Assembly (NCBI GenBank): GCA_021464415.1
Contig: CM038466.1
Coordinates: 53,942,550-54,006,549, forward strand
Reading direction: 5' to 3'
From: Lonicera japonica
Taxonomy: Eukaryota > Streptophyta > Magnoliopsida > Dipsacales > Caprifoliaceae
Length of the DNA: 64,000 bases
Below are positions 33,164 to 45,174 of the stretch, one piece after another. The notes under the pieces were generated by a model. The model worked only from the letters and a program-made list of their open reading frames with translations. It was not told the DNA's origin and did no database searches. Numbering within the stretch: position 1 is the first letter of the stretch; every line of letters begins with the position of its first letter. Made by a program: the position numbers and the translations under genes.

Positions 33164-34384
33164 ATGCGTAAAACATGTGCAATGTCATTTATACAGAAAA
33201 GAAGTTTAGAACATTTTCGTGCCCTAAGAACAGGCACAAATGTGCCCATTAACGTACCTGCTGTTGTTCAACCAGTTCCAACGTCTTCTAAAGCTGACGG
33301 AGATTCGAAAAAATGTCAAATACGTTGGCGAAAAGAAAAAGATATAGATGATGTTTTGATTACAACTCTAGTTGATCACGTGCTTTCTAAGGATAGGAAA
33401 GTCGACAATGCATTTAAATCTGAAGAGTTGGCACCGTTTATTACTCAGGTGCATGAGAAATGTGATGTGACAGTTACTGATGTAAGCTTTCGTTCGAAGA
33501 CCCTCAGAATGGAATGGATAGAGTTGCATACACTTTTCCAAATTATCGAATTTGGGTTGGATGAAAATATGGGTCGAATTACGGTAAACCCATCGGCGTG
33601 GGATGAGTACACTAAGGTAACTCAAATATTAAAGTATACCCTTCATTTTTGATATGTTTTAGGTGAACTAAAGTTTTATTTATTTTCGTCATTTTTCAAA
33701 GTTTTATTTCTCTTTCGGTATAGACTAATCCCAATCTTTCTAAGTTGAGGGGTAAGGTGTGTCCTTATTACCCGGAGTTGGAGATTCTTTTTGGCAGTGA
33801 CAGTGCTACAGGAGATCGAGCAGTACCGGGTCATGACATTCCTCAAATGAGCGGTATATTTTTTGTAAAGATTTCGTTCTTTTGCTTTAATGTTTCATTA
33901 AGATTTCATTTTACAACTATATATATTTTTTATTTGTATTTCTTATGAGAAGGGAGGAAAAGTTTAATTTGACGTTTTAAACATTGTTTAATTAGTAAAT
34001 TTCTAATGTGATGAAGCTTATTTTTTTTAATTTATTATTATTTTGCTTTCTTTAATAGGTTCAAATACGAATGATGAAATTTCGATTGATGAAAATGAGC
34101 TCGAAGAGGATGAAATCCTCCCAAATCCTTCGGTTACTTCCAAGCGTGCCACAAAAGGGGGAGGCTCAACAGAAGAAGATATTGCCTTTTCTGTCATAGC
34201 TGAATCGTCAAAGCAAATTGCTGAAGCAATTAAGACCTATACAAGTCAAATAAAGATTGGCTGGCAAAACGTAATTGAGAAGCTACAAGATGTGGGTATA
34301 AGCGACAGTGATGTGATAAAGGTCATGGAATTATTGGAGAAAGACAAAGACTTGGCTAACGTATTTCTTGGTATTAACGAATGA
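33164..34384 (+). CDS. PIF/Harbinger-associated Myb/SANT-like DNA-binding protein, three exons
   Basis: Proposed exons 33164-33616, 33724-33853 and 34059-34384, with GT-AG introns and phases that keep one frame (302 residues). Exon 1 carries the trihelix-like Myb/SANT domain: WRKEKDIDDVLITTLVDHVL, then the FKSEELAPFI and SWRSKT-like (SFRSKTLRMEW) helices, then a WDEYTK end. Exon 2 continues with LRGKVCPYYPELEILFGSDSATG, the typical block after the domain. Exon 3 has an acidic linker and a helical C-terminus ending ELLEKDKDLANVFLGINE. In active elements this protein binds the TIRs and works with the transposase. It is intact here while its transposase partner is broken. The true start could be a little upstream or downstream. 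Confidence 0.75.
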
Positions 34385-35464
34385 GAGATTTCAGCATTCT
34401 TGGGTTTACAACAAACTTGATCGAGTTCCTCCGGATGTCCCTTGATAGTTTATTCTTTTGAGATCGTGTTCTTACTTTTTTTATTAGTAGATAACTTATT
34501 ATTTTTTGTTATTTGTTTGTATTAGGCATTGCCTATTTAGACTAGTTATGTTTTTGGATGAAGCAATGGTACTAGTTCTATTTGACACTTGATATATATG
34601 GAGACATTTTGAATTAGTGTGTGGGTTTTTCTTTTTCGGTTAAATATCACTCTTACTTTTGGTGTTAGAAAATGTTATTATTTTCTAGCTAATCAAACAA
34701 GTTAAGATAGAAAATACAAGTTTTTCTAGTTGGAAAATAAATGCAATCAAACAACTTTAGCTGAAAAATACAAAATTTTCCACATGGAAAATAAATACAA
34801 TCAAATAACTCAGATAATTTTTTCAATGGAAAGTTTTTCTTAACAAAATTTATGAAGGAAATTTTTTCCATTTAATAAATTTTCCATATAAGTTATCAAA
34901 CGCACCCTTAGTATTAGGTCTTACATCTATGCCATTTTAGGATTTTTTTTTTCCCTTTTAATTTATTATTCTTATGCTAATTAAAGCACTTGCATGCTGA
35001 CTTCATAATTTACATATGTTTCTTTGATGCAATTGATTATTACCACCTTTATTTAACACTATTGTTTTGTAGGATGTATCTTTTGTATTTTTTTATTTTT
35101 TTCAAAGTGCTTGTGCTACAATTACAAATTATTTACTTGCATTAGGATATTTGATAAATGGACTCGATCTTTGCGTAAGCATTGTTATATATCTCAAATG
35201 TGGCATCTTCATACTGCAAAACATTTCTCTTCGCACCATGACTTACAACTTGTAAAGCATATATTTTCAATATAAAGAGAACAAATTTTTTTATGTTTTG
35301 AATAAAGAAAAGGTACGTGCGTATGGAAGATTGTAATGCACTTTGAAAGTTTTCGTAGTAAAGGTATTTTATGTTTACTTTGAAAAATTTAAAATATAAA
35401 CGTGTAATATCCAACTTTCTATTAAGTAAAGATGCTGCAACTATTGTCACTCCACTAGTATATA

Positions 35465-35716
35465 CTCCATCCATCCCAAGTTGCTAGTCCCCCTTTCCTG
35501 TTTTGGTTGTCCCAAAATAAATATCCACTTTCCATAAAAGATAAATACATACCTATTTTGCCCTTTTGTACTTTCACTTTTCAAGTAAAAGTTTTGAATA
35601 AAGAAAAGGGTAAAAAGAGAAAGTCAAAGTAAATTAAGCAAAAAGTACAATGATGATGTTGGGTCCTTAATAAGTTGGATTTCCCAAAAGGAACCAGCAA
35701 TTTGAGACGGAGGGAG
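35465..35716. mobile_element. Stowaway-type MITE (Tc1/mariner)
   Basis: Starts CTCCATCCATCCCAAGTTGCT and ends with the complementary AGCAATTTGAGACGGAGGGAG. TA dinucleotides lie on both sides (35463-35464, 35717-35718). Length 252 bases, no coding capacity. The TIR sequence and TA target are diagnostic of plant Stowaway elements. Confidence 0.9.
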
Positions 35717-35819
35717 TATATCCTAAGGCATTCTAAAATGCCATAAATTGGAGTGCAATAGCTGCACCAATTAATACTAATATTCATATCACTAAACATT
35801 TATAACAATGATTTTCAAC

Positions 35820-35890
35820 ACTAGTTTCTAAATCTAGAGGAGTTCAAGTCTTATGTCGTGTTAAAACTTACCCTAGCCACAAAAAAATGA
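35820..35890 (+). mobile_element. Possible truncated SINE 3' part
   Basis: A B-box-like 'gagttcaagtc' (35840) is followed about 40 bases later by an A7 run (35880-35886). There is no A box upstream at the right distance, so if real it is 5'-truncated. Confidence 0.25.
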
Positions 35891-36777
35891 CCTTTACCCT
35901 ACTATTAATCTATTGATCACGTGGTTAATTAACTTTTGTTACTTCTGCTTAGTCAAATGGTGATACTTTATACGGGTTTCTTTAAGTTTAACGGGCTAAA
36001 TTTGCATGAATCCAAACCGGACATAACCAAAATTAATTGCATTTTTGTTTAGAACTTACCTATGCCTGCCATAATAACAAAAAAGTAAAAATAAAAAATT
36101 GTCCTGTAGCATCATGGTTTGTCAAAAAGTCGTCGTGATTGATATTTTCTCCTAAAACCTAATTGCGTTGCTAAAGCAGTTTTATTTTTTATCAAACAAA
36201 ATTTATAGGTTTTCAGTTTTTTTGAAGGCAACCAAATTTATAGCTCGTTCATTATGTTTAGGGATGATAAATTCTTTAACAAAGTCCTTTTTGCTTTCAC
36301 AATTCTATTAATATATTTTTTTCATATATCCTTTGTAAACTTTAAAGACAAAAATAATAAATAAATTAACTTTAAAGATTATTAAATTATACGCTTCCTA
36401 AATAATAAAAAAATCCCTTACTTACTTATACCCTCACCTTTATGCCTCAATTTTAACTTCACCAGTGTAAAAAGTTTGAGTCTTATTCTTAACTGTGTTT
36501 CCCTTTTGCGTTATTCAAGACTTTTTTTTTCTAGAAGAAAAAGGAATTTACCATCATATCGTAACTACTTTTTAGCAAACAAAGGGTAATTCAAAATTAT
36601 TTTATAATTTTTTTTTAAATTTATAACTCAAGACCGTAAAAATGCCATAAGTTATAGTTATTCATAAACTAAAATTACCACAAATCACACCAAAATTTCG
36701 GGACATAATATATGATTATCTCATTGTATGAAAGATATTTTGGGTCTAAATATTAGGACTGACTTGATTTATTAGTA
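35891..36777. other. Gene-free AT-rich spacer
   Basis: AT-rich DNA with short poly-A/T runs between the Stowaway/SINE remnants and duplication B copy 2. I see no gene, repeat array or regulatory element I can name. Confidence 0.5.
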
Positions 36778-37223
36778 AATATTTAGTATAAATTCAATTT
36801 ACAAAATAATATAACCATAAAAATCAGTTCCATATGAGAAGGCAACAACACACATCTCCTCAATGGGTAAGACATGACTAGTATCAACCAACACTTTTCA
36901 CATGATTGTATGCTATCTATAGGGAAGGAAATGCATGAATGAACTTATTCAATGAAAAATGAAAAAAAGAAAAAGAAAAAGAAAATAAAAGAAAAAGAAA
37001 AATATACATGAACGCTAAAACATTGTCAAAAAACATGATCACAGATAGCCCATTCGATCTCTGCCATCTGGAGGGAAATAAATGCATGAACGATTTTAAT
37101 CAATAAAAAGAAAATGAATGCTAAAACATTGTCATTGACCATGACTATCTGCTATAAAATTTGTGCAAAGTTAAAAATCAATCATCTTGGCTCAATCAAC
37201 CAACCAATAATATTAATTATACA

Positions 37224-37649
37224 ATGGACCCCCAACCTGAAAACATTCCAGATTATCCACCAAATGCTGAAGTAACGTTTTTATTTACGAAAACCTTGAG
37301 TAAGATTGACGTTGAAAAAGGATTGGTGTTCATCAAGGCTGGAAACGACTACATAAGGGACCTTTGCACCGCTGCCGGGATTATGGAAACGATGAAAAAT
37401 GAAGGAACTACAACTGCAGTCTACACGCCAATTGGTCACGCTTATATGGGTTTGAGACTTGGTTCAACGGGGAACGGTCCATTTCGGCTGAATGAAGTTG
37501 GTTGGGATATGCTTGTCCCGAGAAATGGTTTTAAGGAAGGGGTTAAAATTCAGTGTTGGGGTTTACATGATCCCACTCAACCCCCTAAGCAGCGCATAGA
37601 CTTTCTTATGAGGAGGGTGGTAATTACAAGCATAATTTTTATTGTTTAA
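37224..37649 (+). CDS. Small B3-domain-like protein, copy 2 (mostly open)
   Basis: Opens at MDPQPENIPD (37224; an upstream in-frame ATG at 37161 is less likely because copy 1 conserves only the second) and stays open for 141 codons. The domain begins FLFTKTLSKIDVEKGLVFIKAG and ends with GPFRLNEVGWDMLVPRNGFKEG followed by a VKIQCWGLHD segment. That end matches the 'W..vv.rn.lkeGd.iqlW' pattern of the plant B3/DUF313 group, which suggests DNA binding. In copy 1 a last exon follows an intron. Here the homologous exon (about 37711-37733) hits an early stop and the expected donor is altered, so the product probably ends by reading into the intron (stop at 37649). B3 is my best reading, but identity to a known gene is not established. 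Confidence 0.55.
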   Translation: MDPQPENIPDYPPNAEVTFLFTKTLSKIDVEKGLVFIKAGNDYIRDLCTAAGIMETMKNEGTTTAVYTPIGHAYMGLRLGSTGNGPFRLNEVGWDMLVPRNGFKEGVKIQCWGLHDPTQPPKQRIDFLMRRVVITSIIFIV

Positions 37650-38189
37650 TAATAAATGCTGTTTAATATATAACAACTAATCAATGAGGTTATTTAATTA
37701 TTTTTGGCAGGATTGAAAGATGAAGTTGGATAAAGCTGCTGGAGTTAGAATAAAGGCTGAAGTTCCCTAATACTAATAGAAGTTTTAGATTTTTAGATTC
37801 ATGCTATTCGCCGAGAATTGAAGACAGAGGACTACTACTAGTTAAATGATATAATATAGTAATTAATTATGAACTTATGGTATTTACATTTACATATATA
37901 ATATAGTATAATGGTAGTAATATTACCCCCTTTTTATATAGATTAATTAAAGACTATAGCTGTTTTATGTTAAGGAATATTTGGTGCTAAATAAGTAATT
38001 AAGATATTTATAATTTTGAAGTAATTTATAGTGTCAAGCAACAAATAAAATAAAAATTTATTGATAGCATTCAATAATCCACAAAACCACACAGAAAAAG
38101 AAGATAATTAAAATTGTCCAATTAGTCAACTATTTCATTCATTCACCGAATATATATATATATATATATCAATCAACTAATTATTTTCA

Positions 38190-39060
38190 AGAAATTGTCA
38201 ATATAATAGCAGAACTTAACTTGTGATACATCCCCCAATTAAAGGCGTAATCCTTTTGCTTTGAACATGGTAGTAGTGCAGCCCTCCATTGCCCCGCAGC
38301 AGTAGTATTACTTCACCATCTTCCCCATATTGAATGATGTCAATTGGACTCGACTAGCCCCATTTCTCAATGCTTTTGATATCAATACTATATTGCTTAA
38401 CCCATATATATCTAGTCCAATTCTTCAACGTCCACATGTTGTTGACGTAAGAATGAATATCTGTCAGTTCCATTAACCAGAGCTCACCTTTCAGCGCAGC
38501 CAAGCGAAACTCAATCCGGTTAGTCACATAATGAGGCGGTGGCACAGCACTAAACTTCTCGGTTTCTAAATTGAAGCAAAAAATAACTTCATCTTTTCCT
38601 TGCGCTCCAACAAACCATTCGTCAACTTTCCAAATCGCAAATTTATCAATAGCTAAAGATAGATCAAACGCAGGATAAGGGCAACCCCCTTCAATCACTC
38701 TCCATGAGTAAAAGCTAGAATTATTCGAACCAACGGTACTAGAGCTACTAATAGTTAACGTACACCTCACATCTAATCTCATATTCATCAAAGTTTTCAA
38801 AGTCAAGGTGAATGTCAAACAATCTAACCACTTTGTAATCCATTGTGGATGGAACAAATCCAAATCCCACACCGAACAAGGTCGTGGGTGGTAAAGGCCG
38901 CAACTCCTTGTGATGATCAGGAATCTCTATAAACTTATGGGTGCTTGGTTTTCAGATGTAAATATGCCGTGAAGTCCACACACAAATCAGCTCCTTGTTT
39001 GAAGGTTGCAGCACCAATCCCTGCCATTTGTCTACTTTTACTTGCTTGGTGCTTGGTTGC
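38190..39060 (-). pseudogene. F-box/FBA gene, copy 2, with the F-box deleted
   Basis: Clearly homologous to the intact gene at 25543-26802. The sequence corresponding to about 26404-26811 of copy 1 is missing. That segment encodes the start codon, the F-box and the following about 85 residues, so 5'-intron sequence is joined directly to the FBA part at about 39050-39062. Further lesions are a stop after ICNP-equivalent residues near 38950, a frame change near 38765 and a TAG at 38354 (after the IEKWG segment). It cannot form an F-box protein. Confidence 0.85.
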
Positions 39061-39429
39061 AGCAACAAAGATAAAATTATGCGGAATGAAATGCAAATTC
39101 TAGTATCTGTATTGAGAGTAATGCTACATGGACCTACTGCATCATCAGTCATCTTGAATGTATATATGGGTCTCACATATTCAATGCAGCAAATACTACA
39201 AAGTAATAAAAACCTAAGAAAATAGGAGAGTATCAATTTCAAATATGTTACCAATTCTAATGAGACGTGGGATGTTATAAGGAAAAAGGTATAAGTGTCT
39301 TTTTTGTACAGTGTCCTTAATTTACATAAATAATTTATAAGTGTCTTTTTATAATTATGTTATTATTGGAATGAGCCCTTATGCCCAATTGCCCCTAATG
39401 AATATATGCTTATTTGGGGTCCATTTATT

Positions 39430-39720
39430 AATTATAAAATACAGTCACATGATATTTTAAAAGTACTAAATATCATATGATTGTCATGTGGCTTATATTT
39501 CAAAATCATAAATTGAAAATATTTTAAAAGTACTAAAAGCAATTTAGTACCACTTTTCGCAAATGTAAAGTAGTTTTGAAAGTGTTAAAAGTCATTTAGC
39601 ACCACCTTTCGACGAGAAGTAACAAGCAATCTGAAGGTGCTAAATGCATTTAGCACCAACTGTCAACACACATGAACAACAACCAGAAGGTACTAAATAG
39701 TTTTAGCATCAATAGAAAAT
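39430..39720. repeat. Diverged tandem repeats built on 'GGTGCTAAATGCATTTAGCACC'-like palindromes
   Basis: Four units with a period of about 55-60 bases. Each has a palindromic core: agtactaaaagcaatttagtacc, gtgttaaaagtcatttagcacc, a perfect 22-base palindrome at 39636-39657, and ggtactaaatagttttagcatc. Spacers differ. The layout resembles subterminal repeats of DNA transposons, but no TIR was found. Confidence 0.7.
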
Positions 39721-40515
39721 AGATGACAACAAAATTAATGAGATCATCATCCACTCAATTTATTTATATGTATATATATATGGATCGATGTAGGGTTCAT
39801 AAAAAAAAAAAAAGTTGCGATCATATTTTTTTTTTTAAATTCAATAGCAAAATGACCTTTAATCGTCTTGATTTTTCACGCAATTATTGTAACTTTGTCT
39901 TATAAACAACATATCCAAAAATCAACCCAATCCAAGTGTTTGATCAAAAGTTATATATATACTGCACCTATAGAAAGAAGAAGATGATGAGAACATCGCT
40001 TCCTCTCGGCGATAAGATCGGAAAGTCGGGAGGTGGTGGTGGAAGAGGAGAGATCGTTGGTGAGACAGAGAAGAATATTTGATGGTTGAATGGGAATCTT
40101 GGGAGAGAGAGGAGGTGTTGGAAGTTTCGGTGGGAGAGGAGGGGCAAATTGATTCACTATTATTATAGCAAGTAGTATGTATGATAAGAGATGTTTATAT
40201 TAGGGGTATTTTTGTCCATCAACATTTATCGTTTTCCTTAAAATAAATTAATATTATGAAAAGTGTCCTTATTATAAAACCAAATTATGAAATTAGCACT
40301 ACTTTCCTTTATCAAACATGAGCCCGTCATTAGAGTTATAAAACATTACGGAGCGAGACCTTATAGCCCATTATCTCTATTCATTATTTATATACTTTTT
40401 AGCCCTCATGGTGATTCATACCTAAACCGTTACTATTAAAATAAAGCAATTTATTTACACCCATTTATGTTTGTCACAAAAACCTCCCGAAAGTAAATTT
40501 ATTATCGCTAACACC

Positions 40516-40546
<31 letters not shown>

Positions 40547-41356
40547 AAAAAAAACTCGTCTAATGAGAGGTGAGTGCAGTCACATACACTCAACTCACTT
40601 AAGGAGAATATGTTGATAAAAAACTTGCCCAACATTAGGCAATAGAGTGCTGAAGGTTTTTCCAAATAAGGTCCGTCTAATGAAAGGTGAGTGCACTCAC
40701 ATAAACTCGACTCAAATGGTGAGAATATATTGCTAACCACTTGTAAAATATCATGCAATAGAGGAGGTGTTTCTGATAAATAAGAGTGTTAAAATGTGTT
40801 TTAACTTAGATTTTAGAGGGAACATTTGTGACAGATTTAGGAGTGTAAATACACCCTTAAAATATAGTATGGTTACATAGGTATATATTTAAGAATACCG
40901 AAAATCTTCTTAGTCAGAATATATCCAATTATCAAAAGTATATATATAATATTTTTTTTAAAAATTTGAAAAAATGGCATTCGTTTAAACTAACAGTGAT
41001 TTTATTTAATTAACTGATTTTTGAAATTAAAATTATATAACATTTTACGATTTTAAACTTGGTATTTTTTGTCACTGGCGGGGCAATCTAAGCCTGGGCC
41101 CAACGGTCTCCAGTCCCATCCATTTTTTTTTATACCCACCAACTACATAAAATATATATATATAGATAGTTCACCTTTTAACCCAGCTTTGCCCACACCA
41201 GAAAAAGCCCAACCCACTGGTGCCCAGTCATGAAAATTTTAAATAAAAATAAGGAATTAAAATGATGGGTACGGTCCCACACCTTAACACATAATAATAG
41301 AAAATAAAACAAATTGAAAAGCTAGGGTGAGTGATGTCAGATGAGCCCCTAATCTA
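39721..41356. other. Gene-free stretch with simple repeats
   Basis: Contains poly-A and poly-T runs near 39800-39835, a run of 23 C followed by 18 A (40514-40554), and two copies of a 'gtctaatgaaaggtgagtgca'-like block (40557 and 40675). Also present is a (TA)n stretch near 41150. No gene is supported. Confidence 0.5.
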
Positions 41357-41377
41357 CCCCCCCCCCCCCCCCCCCCC
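41357..41377. repeat. Poly-C tract (about 21 C)
   Basis: Uninterrupted C run, the second long one in the window after 40514-40536 (about 23 C). Exact length is prone to sequencing error. Confidence 0.8.
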
Positions 41378-41419
41378 TCTTCCCCCGGCGCACCTGATAC
41401 CTGATGTAGACATATATAT

Positions 41420-44290
41420 AATATTAAGATTCCTTTTGATTAAAAAAAGAAAAAAAAATAAATTAAATTAGTTTTGATAAAAATATGAAAAGTAAGTTGA
41501 GTGATAGAGGTAATATTTTCTTGATTTTTAAGTTTTTCCATGAAGAAATTTTTTTTACTTGGTAGTGAGTACAAATTTTTCACCAAAAATATTAAAAAAC
41601 GTAGGATATATATTCATAAAATAAGTAACATCTCTCATCTTATTTTCTATCTTTTCACACAAACTAACTATAAAAGTCATATAGAATCCTCTTTGTCGCG
41701 GCTTCTAAATTTTCATCTTTCTAGGAAATGTACTAATTTTTAAACTTAAAATTACATTTTCTTTCTTCACTAAACTCATTACAAATATATTTAAAGTGTC
41801 ACTAAATAAATAAGTTTACGAAAATCAGATTAATGACATTCACTTCTCAAATTCTTATTCCTCTCTTAGTTCTGATTCACAACATGACTATCAGACCAAT
41901 CTCAAATAGACTATTATAAAACTATTTTAGAAACAAATGATTTAAGTATTAATGTTCTATTGAGGCTTTTAATTTTTCAGCTTTTCATGAAATGCACTAG
42001 TTTTTAAACTTAAAACTACATTTTCTTTCCAGACTTCTTTTTTCTAATGCATAAACTTATTAGAAATATAATTAAAGTGACACTAAATAAACTCATTTAG
42101 CGCCCTTCTATAGTACTCTGATCATACACACACACACTTTTACACATGGTTTGGAAAATTAATTAATCTAAACAGTCACAGTAAATGAACTCATTTCATC
42201 TCCTTTGTATAGTCTCCTTCAATTTTAATTCTAGCGAATTCAATTCAAAACTACACAGGGGTGTATTTTAATGTAATTACCAATCACCTTTACTAAATTA
42301 ACTCAAAATCAATAAATTTAAGCACAAAAGATAAAAAAAATAATGGGAAAAAATTTGCTAATTTGTGTGAGAAGATGAAAATTAGTTGAGGGGGTGTAGT
42401 GAAATATTTTCTTATTTTTTTTTCCATGTAAAGAACCCCCACCCCCTGATGTTAAGCACTACTACAAAAACCTATTAAACAAGAAAGAGACTTCGCGTTC
42501 AAAAAGACTGGAATGGGAAACAAAAAGGAAGAATGGAGAGAGAGAAAAAAACATAATTGAACTTAAAATCTTTTATGAAAAAATCTTTAAGAGACGCTTA
42601 AAGAAGAATTTTAGCAAAAAATCAAGATGGCAGGAGGACATCTACTTGTAAAAAATGGAGATCTCACCACATTACTAACTTGCTTTCCAACTTATTACAC
42701 AAATCGATTATATTTATGGTATATTAACTCATTATCTAATCTATCATTACTTGAACAAGATAATAAAGAGTCTAAACATTACATATAGTGTATAAAACAC
42801 TCAAAATATCATTAAGTAAATCAACGATAAGCATCACAAGTTTATGTTACATCTAAAATTTTTAAGAACTCATTGTAATTTCCACAAAGAGATGAATAAT
42901 CCATAGATGGGATAAAGAACTACAAGCTTTCAAGAACTACACAAGTGTATTGCATTTCCATTTATGCTCGAGAACTAAACATTACATGGCATGTAAATTC
43001 TAATTATCATGTAGAAATACCTTGTAAGCTTGTAAAATGGTATATTTGAAAGGGAAGAAGGATTCACAACTATTTATCAACATTTAAACATGGATTGGGA
43101 TAGAAATCACCTGAAATCACATTGCAAACTTCTTCTGTAACCTTAGCAAATAAACTAACTACTCCATAATACTTGTGAAAACAAGGATTATAGAAGAAGA
43201 CTTCATTTTTAAAATAAGATGAAGAAGAAAATATAAAATGAGCTCTCAACTATTTTCTACTTTTTTCTCTCAAGTCCAAGCTTACTTAGCTCACAAGCTA
43301 AGCCTTAATATGTATATTAGAGAATTGATCATGAAAGCAGGAAAAAGAGTTATGGAGGAGCATGATCGATCATGAAAGCACCATGATCGATCATGTGTTT
43401 TGGGGAAAAGAGAATTATACATATAAACTTCTAAACTTGCTCTTGATATCAATCAATTGAAGCCCATTGCATTCTACACCTATGTAAACATGAACCAACT
43501 ACAAAAACATGCCCTTTTTGGCCATATTAAATACAAAACATGCTACGGGATTAATTGCAATATAAATTGATAATTCGGGAGAGTTAGTGAATTAAACACG
43601 TTAAATAACTCCAGAAAAGAGCAAATGAATGACAATATAATGCGATTATCAAGCTCTATCAAAGAGTTTTTGCATATATGTAATATGTCTGATTATGTAA
43701 GAATTTATGATACTAGATTGCTATATGGTTATATGTAAGAATTTGTCAAGTTTGACAATATCTATCTAAAAGTTATATAATACACCTATTTTTTTCCCAA
43801 AACACACAACCGCATAATTAAATTTTCCGAAAAAAATTCAACCCAATTTTAAAAAAATAATAATCACTAAATTCAACATTTTGTTCGTCCAACAACATTA
43901 ACTTTGAAAAATCTCTTTTTATTCTTCTTTTCTCTATTGTATAAAATATTTATTTATGGACATAAATGCCGTTTAACAAAGGCATTTTAGAAGCATCTAC
44001 AGCAATCCGTTATGATTTAACGGCTAAATTTGACAGAAGAGCCTTTGATGTGCAATATATATAGTTTGAGAGCTTAATTGACACAAAATTGAGTTTAAGG
44101 GCTAAATTGAAACTTGGGTTATAGTTTAAGGGCTCCTCGCTAGTGTCTTTTACTCAAAAAAAAATTCATGGAAAAACTTAAAAATCAAGAGGATATCACT
44201 CCAATAACTCAACTTATTTTCCACATTTTCACCAAAACTAACTCAATTTATTTTCCTTTTCCACCTTATAATCAAACAGAGCATTCGTTC
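41420..44290. mobile_element. Candidate TIR element with about 120-bp inverted ends, hosting an LTR fragment
   Basis: The left end (41425-41545: 'ttttgattaaaa ... taaattagttttgataaaaatatgaaaagtaagttgagtgatagagg ... cttgatttttaagtttttccatgaa') is matched in reverse complement by 44165-44285. The whole would be 2.9 kb, of which about 1 kb is the inserted LTR at 42660-43651. A third related stretch at 42330-42440 suggests a more complex history. The ends (tgctctgtttgatta) look like those of common plant TIR elements, but the target site was not resolved. No gene inside. Confidence 0.45.
42660..43651 (-). mobile_element. Gypsy LTR fragment, 3'-truncated (same family as 47368 and 56269)
   Basis: On the minus strand it starts TGATAATCGCATTATATTGTC at 43651, close to the start of the solo LTRs at 47368 and 56269. 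It follows them through the palindrome array (CATGATCGATCATG at 43361-43374 and 43382-43395) and the AT-rich middle, and stops at about 42660 before the LTR end. The palindromes sit about 256-327 bases from the LTR start, the same offset as in the 56269 copy. Confidence 0.75.
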
Positions 44291-45174
44291 TAAAATTATT
44301 TGTTCTAAAACAAAATTACCAAACACATATCACGTGTAGGAAAAAAAAATAACTTATAACTCAAACCCAAGTTTAAAGTTTGACCTCTAAAGCATAATAA
44401 ACCGTGCTCATTTTTCAAGGTCAACTCACTTAGGTTTTGCTATTGAGCATGTGGGCGCAACTCAGAATGTCACTAATTCTCCTTCCCACAATAGGTGATG
44501 AGGGAACATTTTTGTCTAATTTGCTACGTCATATTATACCCATTGTATCTCAAAGCACATGCGGGTCAAATAATTCATCTGCCGAGGGAGCAGTAGAGTC
44601 TTCTTCGTGTTGCAAAGTATTTTGATTTTTTTGTTGATTAAAGATTTTTCATTGTTATATGTTTAAAATATGTACTGATATTAGGGTTAGTATTTTTCTT
44701 CGAAAAATAACGTACTGATATTTTCAAATCAATCAATCCACGCGCAACTATAAACCTTAATCCTAAACCGTTTGAAACTTTTTGAAAGGTCAATATGAAA
44801 GAAATCAAAAAATGAATTATATTTGGATTAAGAATCTTAATTAAAATGGAACCTAAATTTATACAATTATAAATTAATTTTAATTGGTGGATATACTTAT
44901 CAATTTTGAAAGTTGCATGTAATATCGTGAAACCTTATAAAATATTTTCATGATTTAAGGGTGGATTAACTACAAGATATGATGGATACAAACAAAATCA
45001 CCCATATTATGTTTGTTGACAGCTCAAAAGTAATTTATTTTCGCATTTATAAGAATGCACTATTTTATCATAATCAAAGGTTTAAAATAAAACTTTTTGC
45101 CTATTATAAATATTTATATGTTCATCTTATTCTAAAAAGACTGGTGAACTTTTAATTCAAGAAATTTTAAAAAT
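44291..45174. other. Gene-free AT-rich spacer
   Basis: A 62-codon frame at 44437-44625 is present without recognisable domains. I do not support it as a gene. Otherwise AT-rich noncoding DNA. Confidence 0.4.

Larger units (their letters stand above)
29179..34907 (+). mobile_element. PIF/Harbinger DNA transposon, complete with TIRs and TTA target duplication
   Basis: The left end GGGTGTGTTTGAT at 29179 and the right end, whose complement is GGGTGCGTTTGAT, at 34907 form terminal inverted repeats. TTA flanks the element on both sides (29176-29178 and 34908-34910), which is the target duplication of this superfamily. Inside are a decayed DDE transposase (31500-32804) and an open Myb/SANT-like gene (33164-34384), the two genes that autonomous PIF/Harbinger elements carry. 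The 2.3 kb before the transposase has no supported gene. The subterminal regions contain repeated 'ttttcca'-type motifs. Confidence 0.9.
36778..39250 (+). repeat. Segmental duplication B, copy 2
   Basis: Partner of 24320-27004. It contains an extra stretch at about 36958-37135, including a GAAAAA-rich low-complexity run and a second partial copy of the 'gaacgctaaaacattgtcaa' upstream block. The B3-like gene is the better preserved one here, and the F-box gene is the broken one. Confidence 0.85.

Noticed and set aside
42457..42475. cactactacaaaaacc, another possible CACTA end
   Set aside because: No subterminal repeats or matching opposite end. Short match only.
44437..44625. 62-codon frame with Cys/Ser-rich end
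   Set aside because: No recognisable domain, and surrounded by repeat-like AT-rich DNA.
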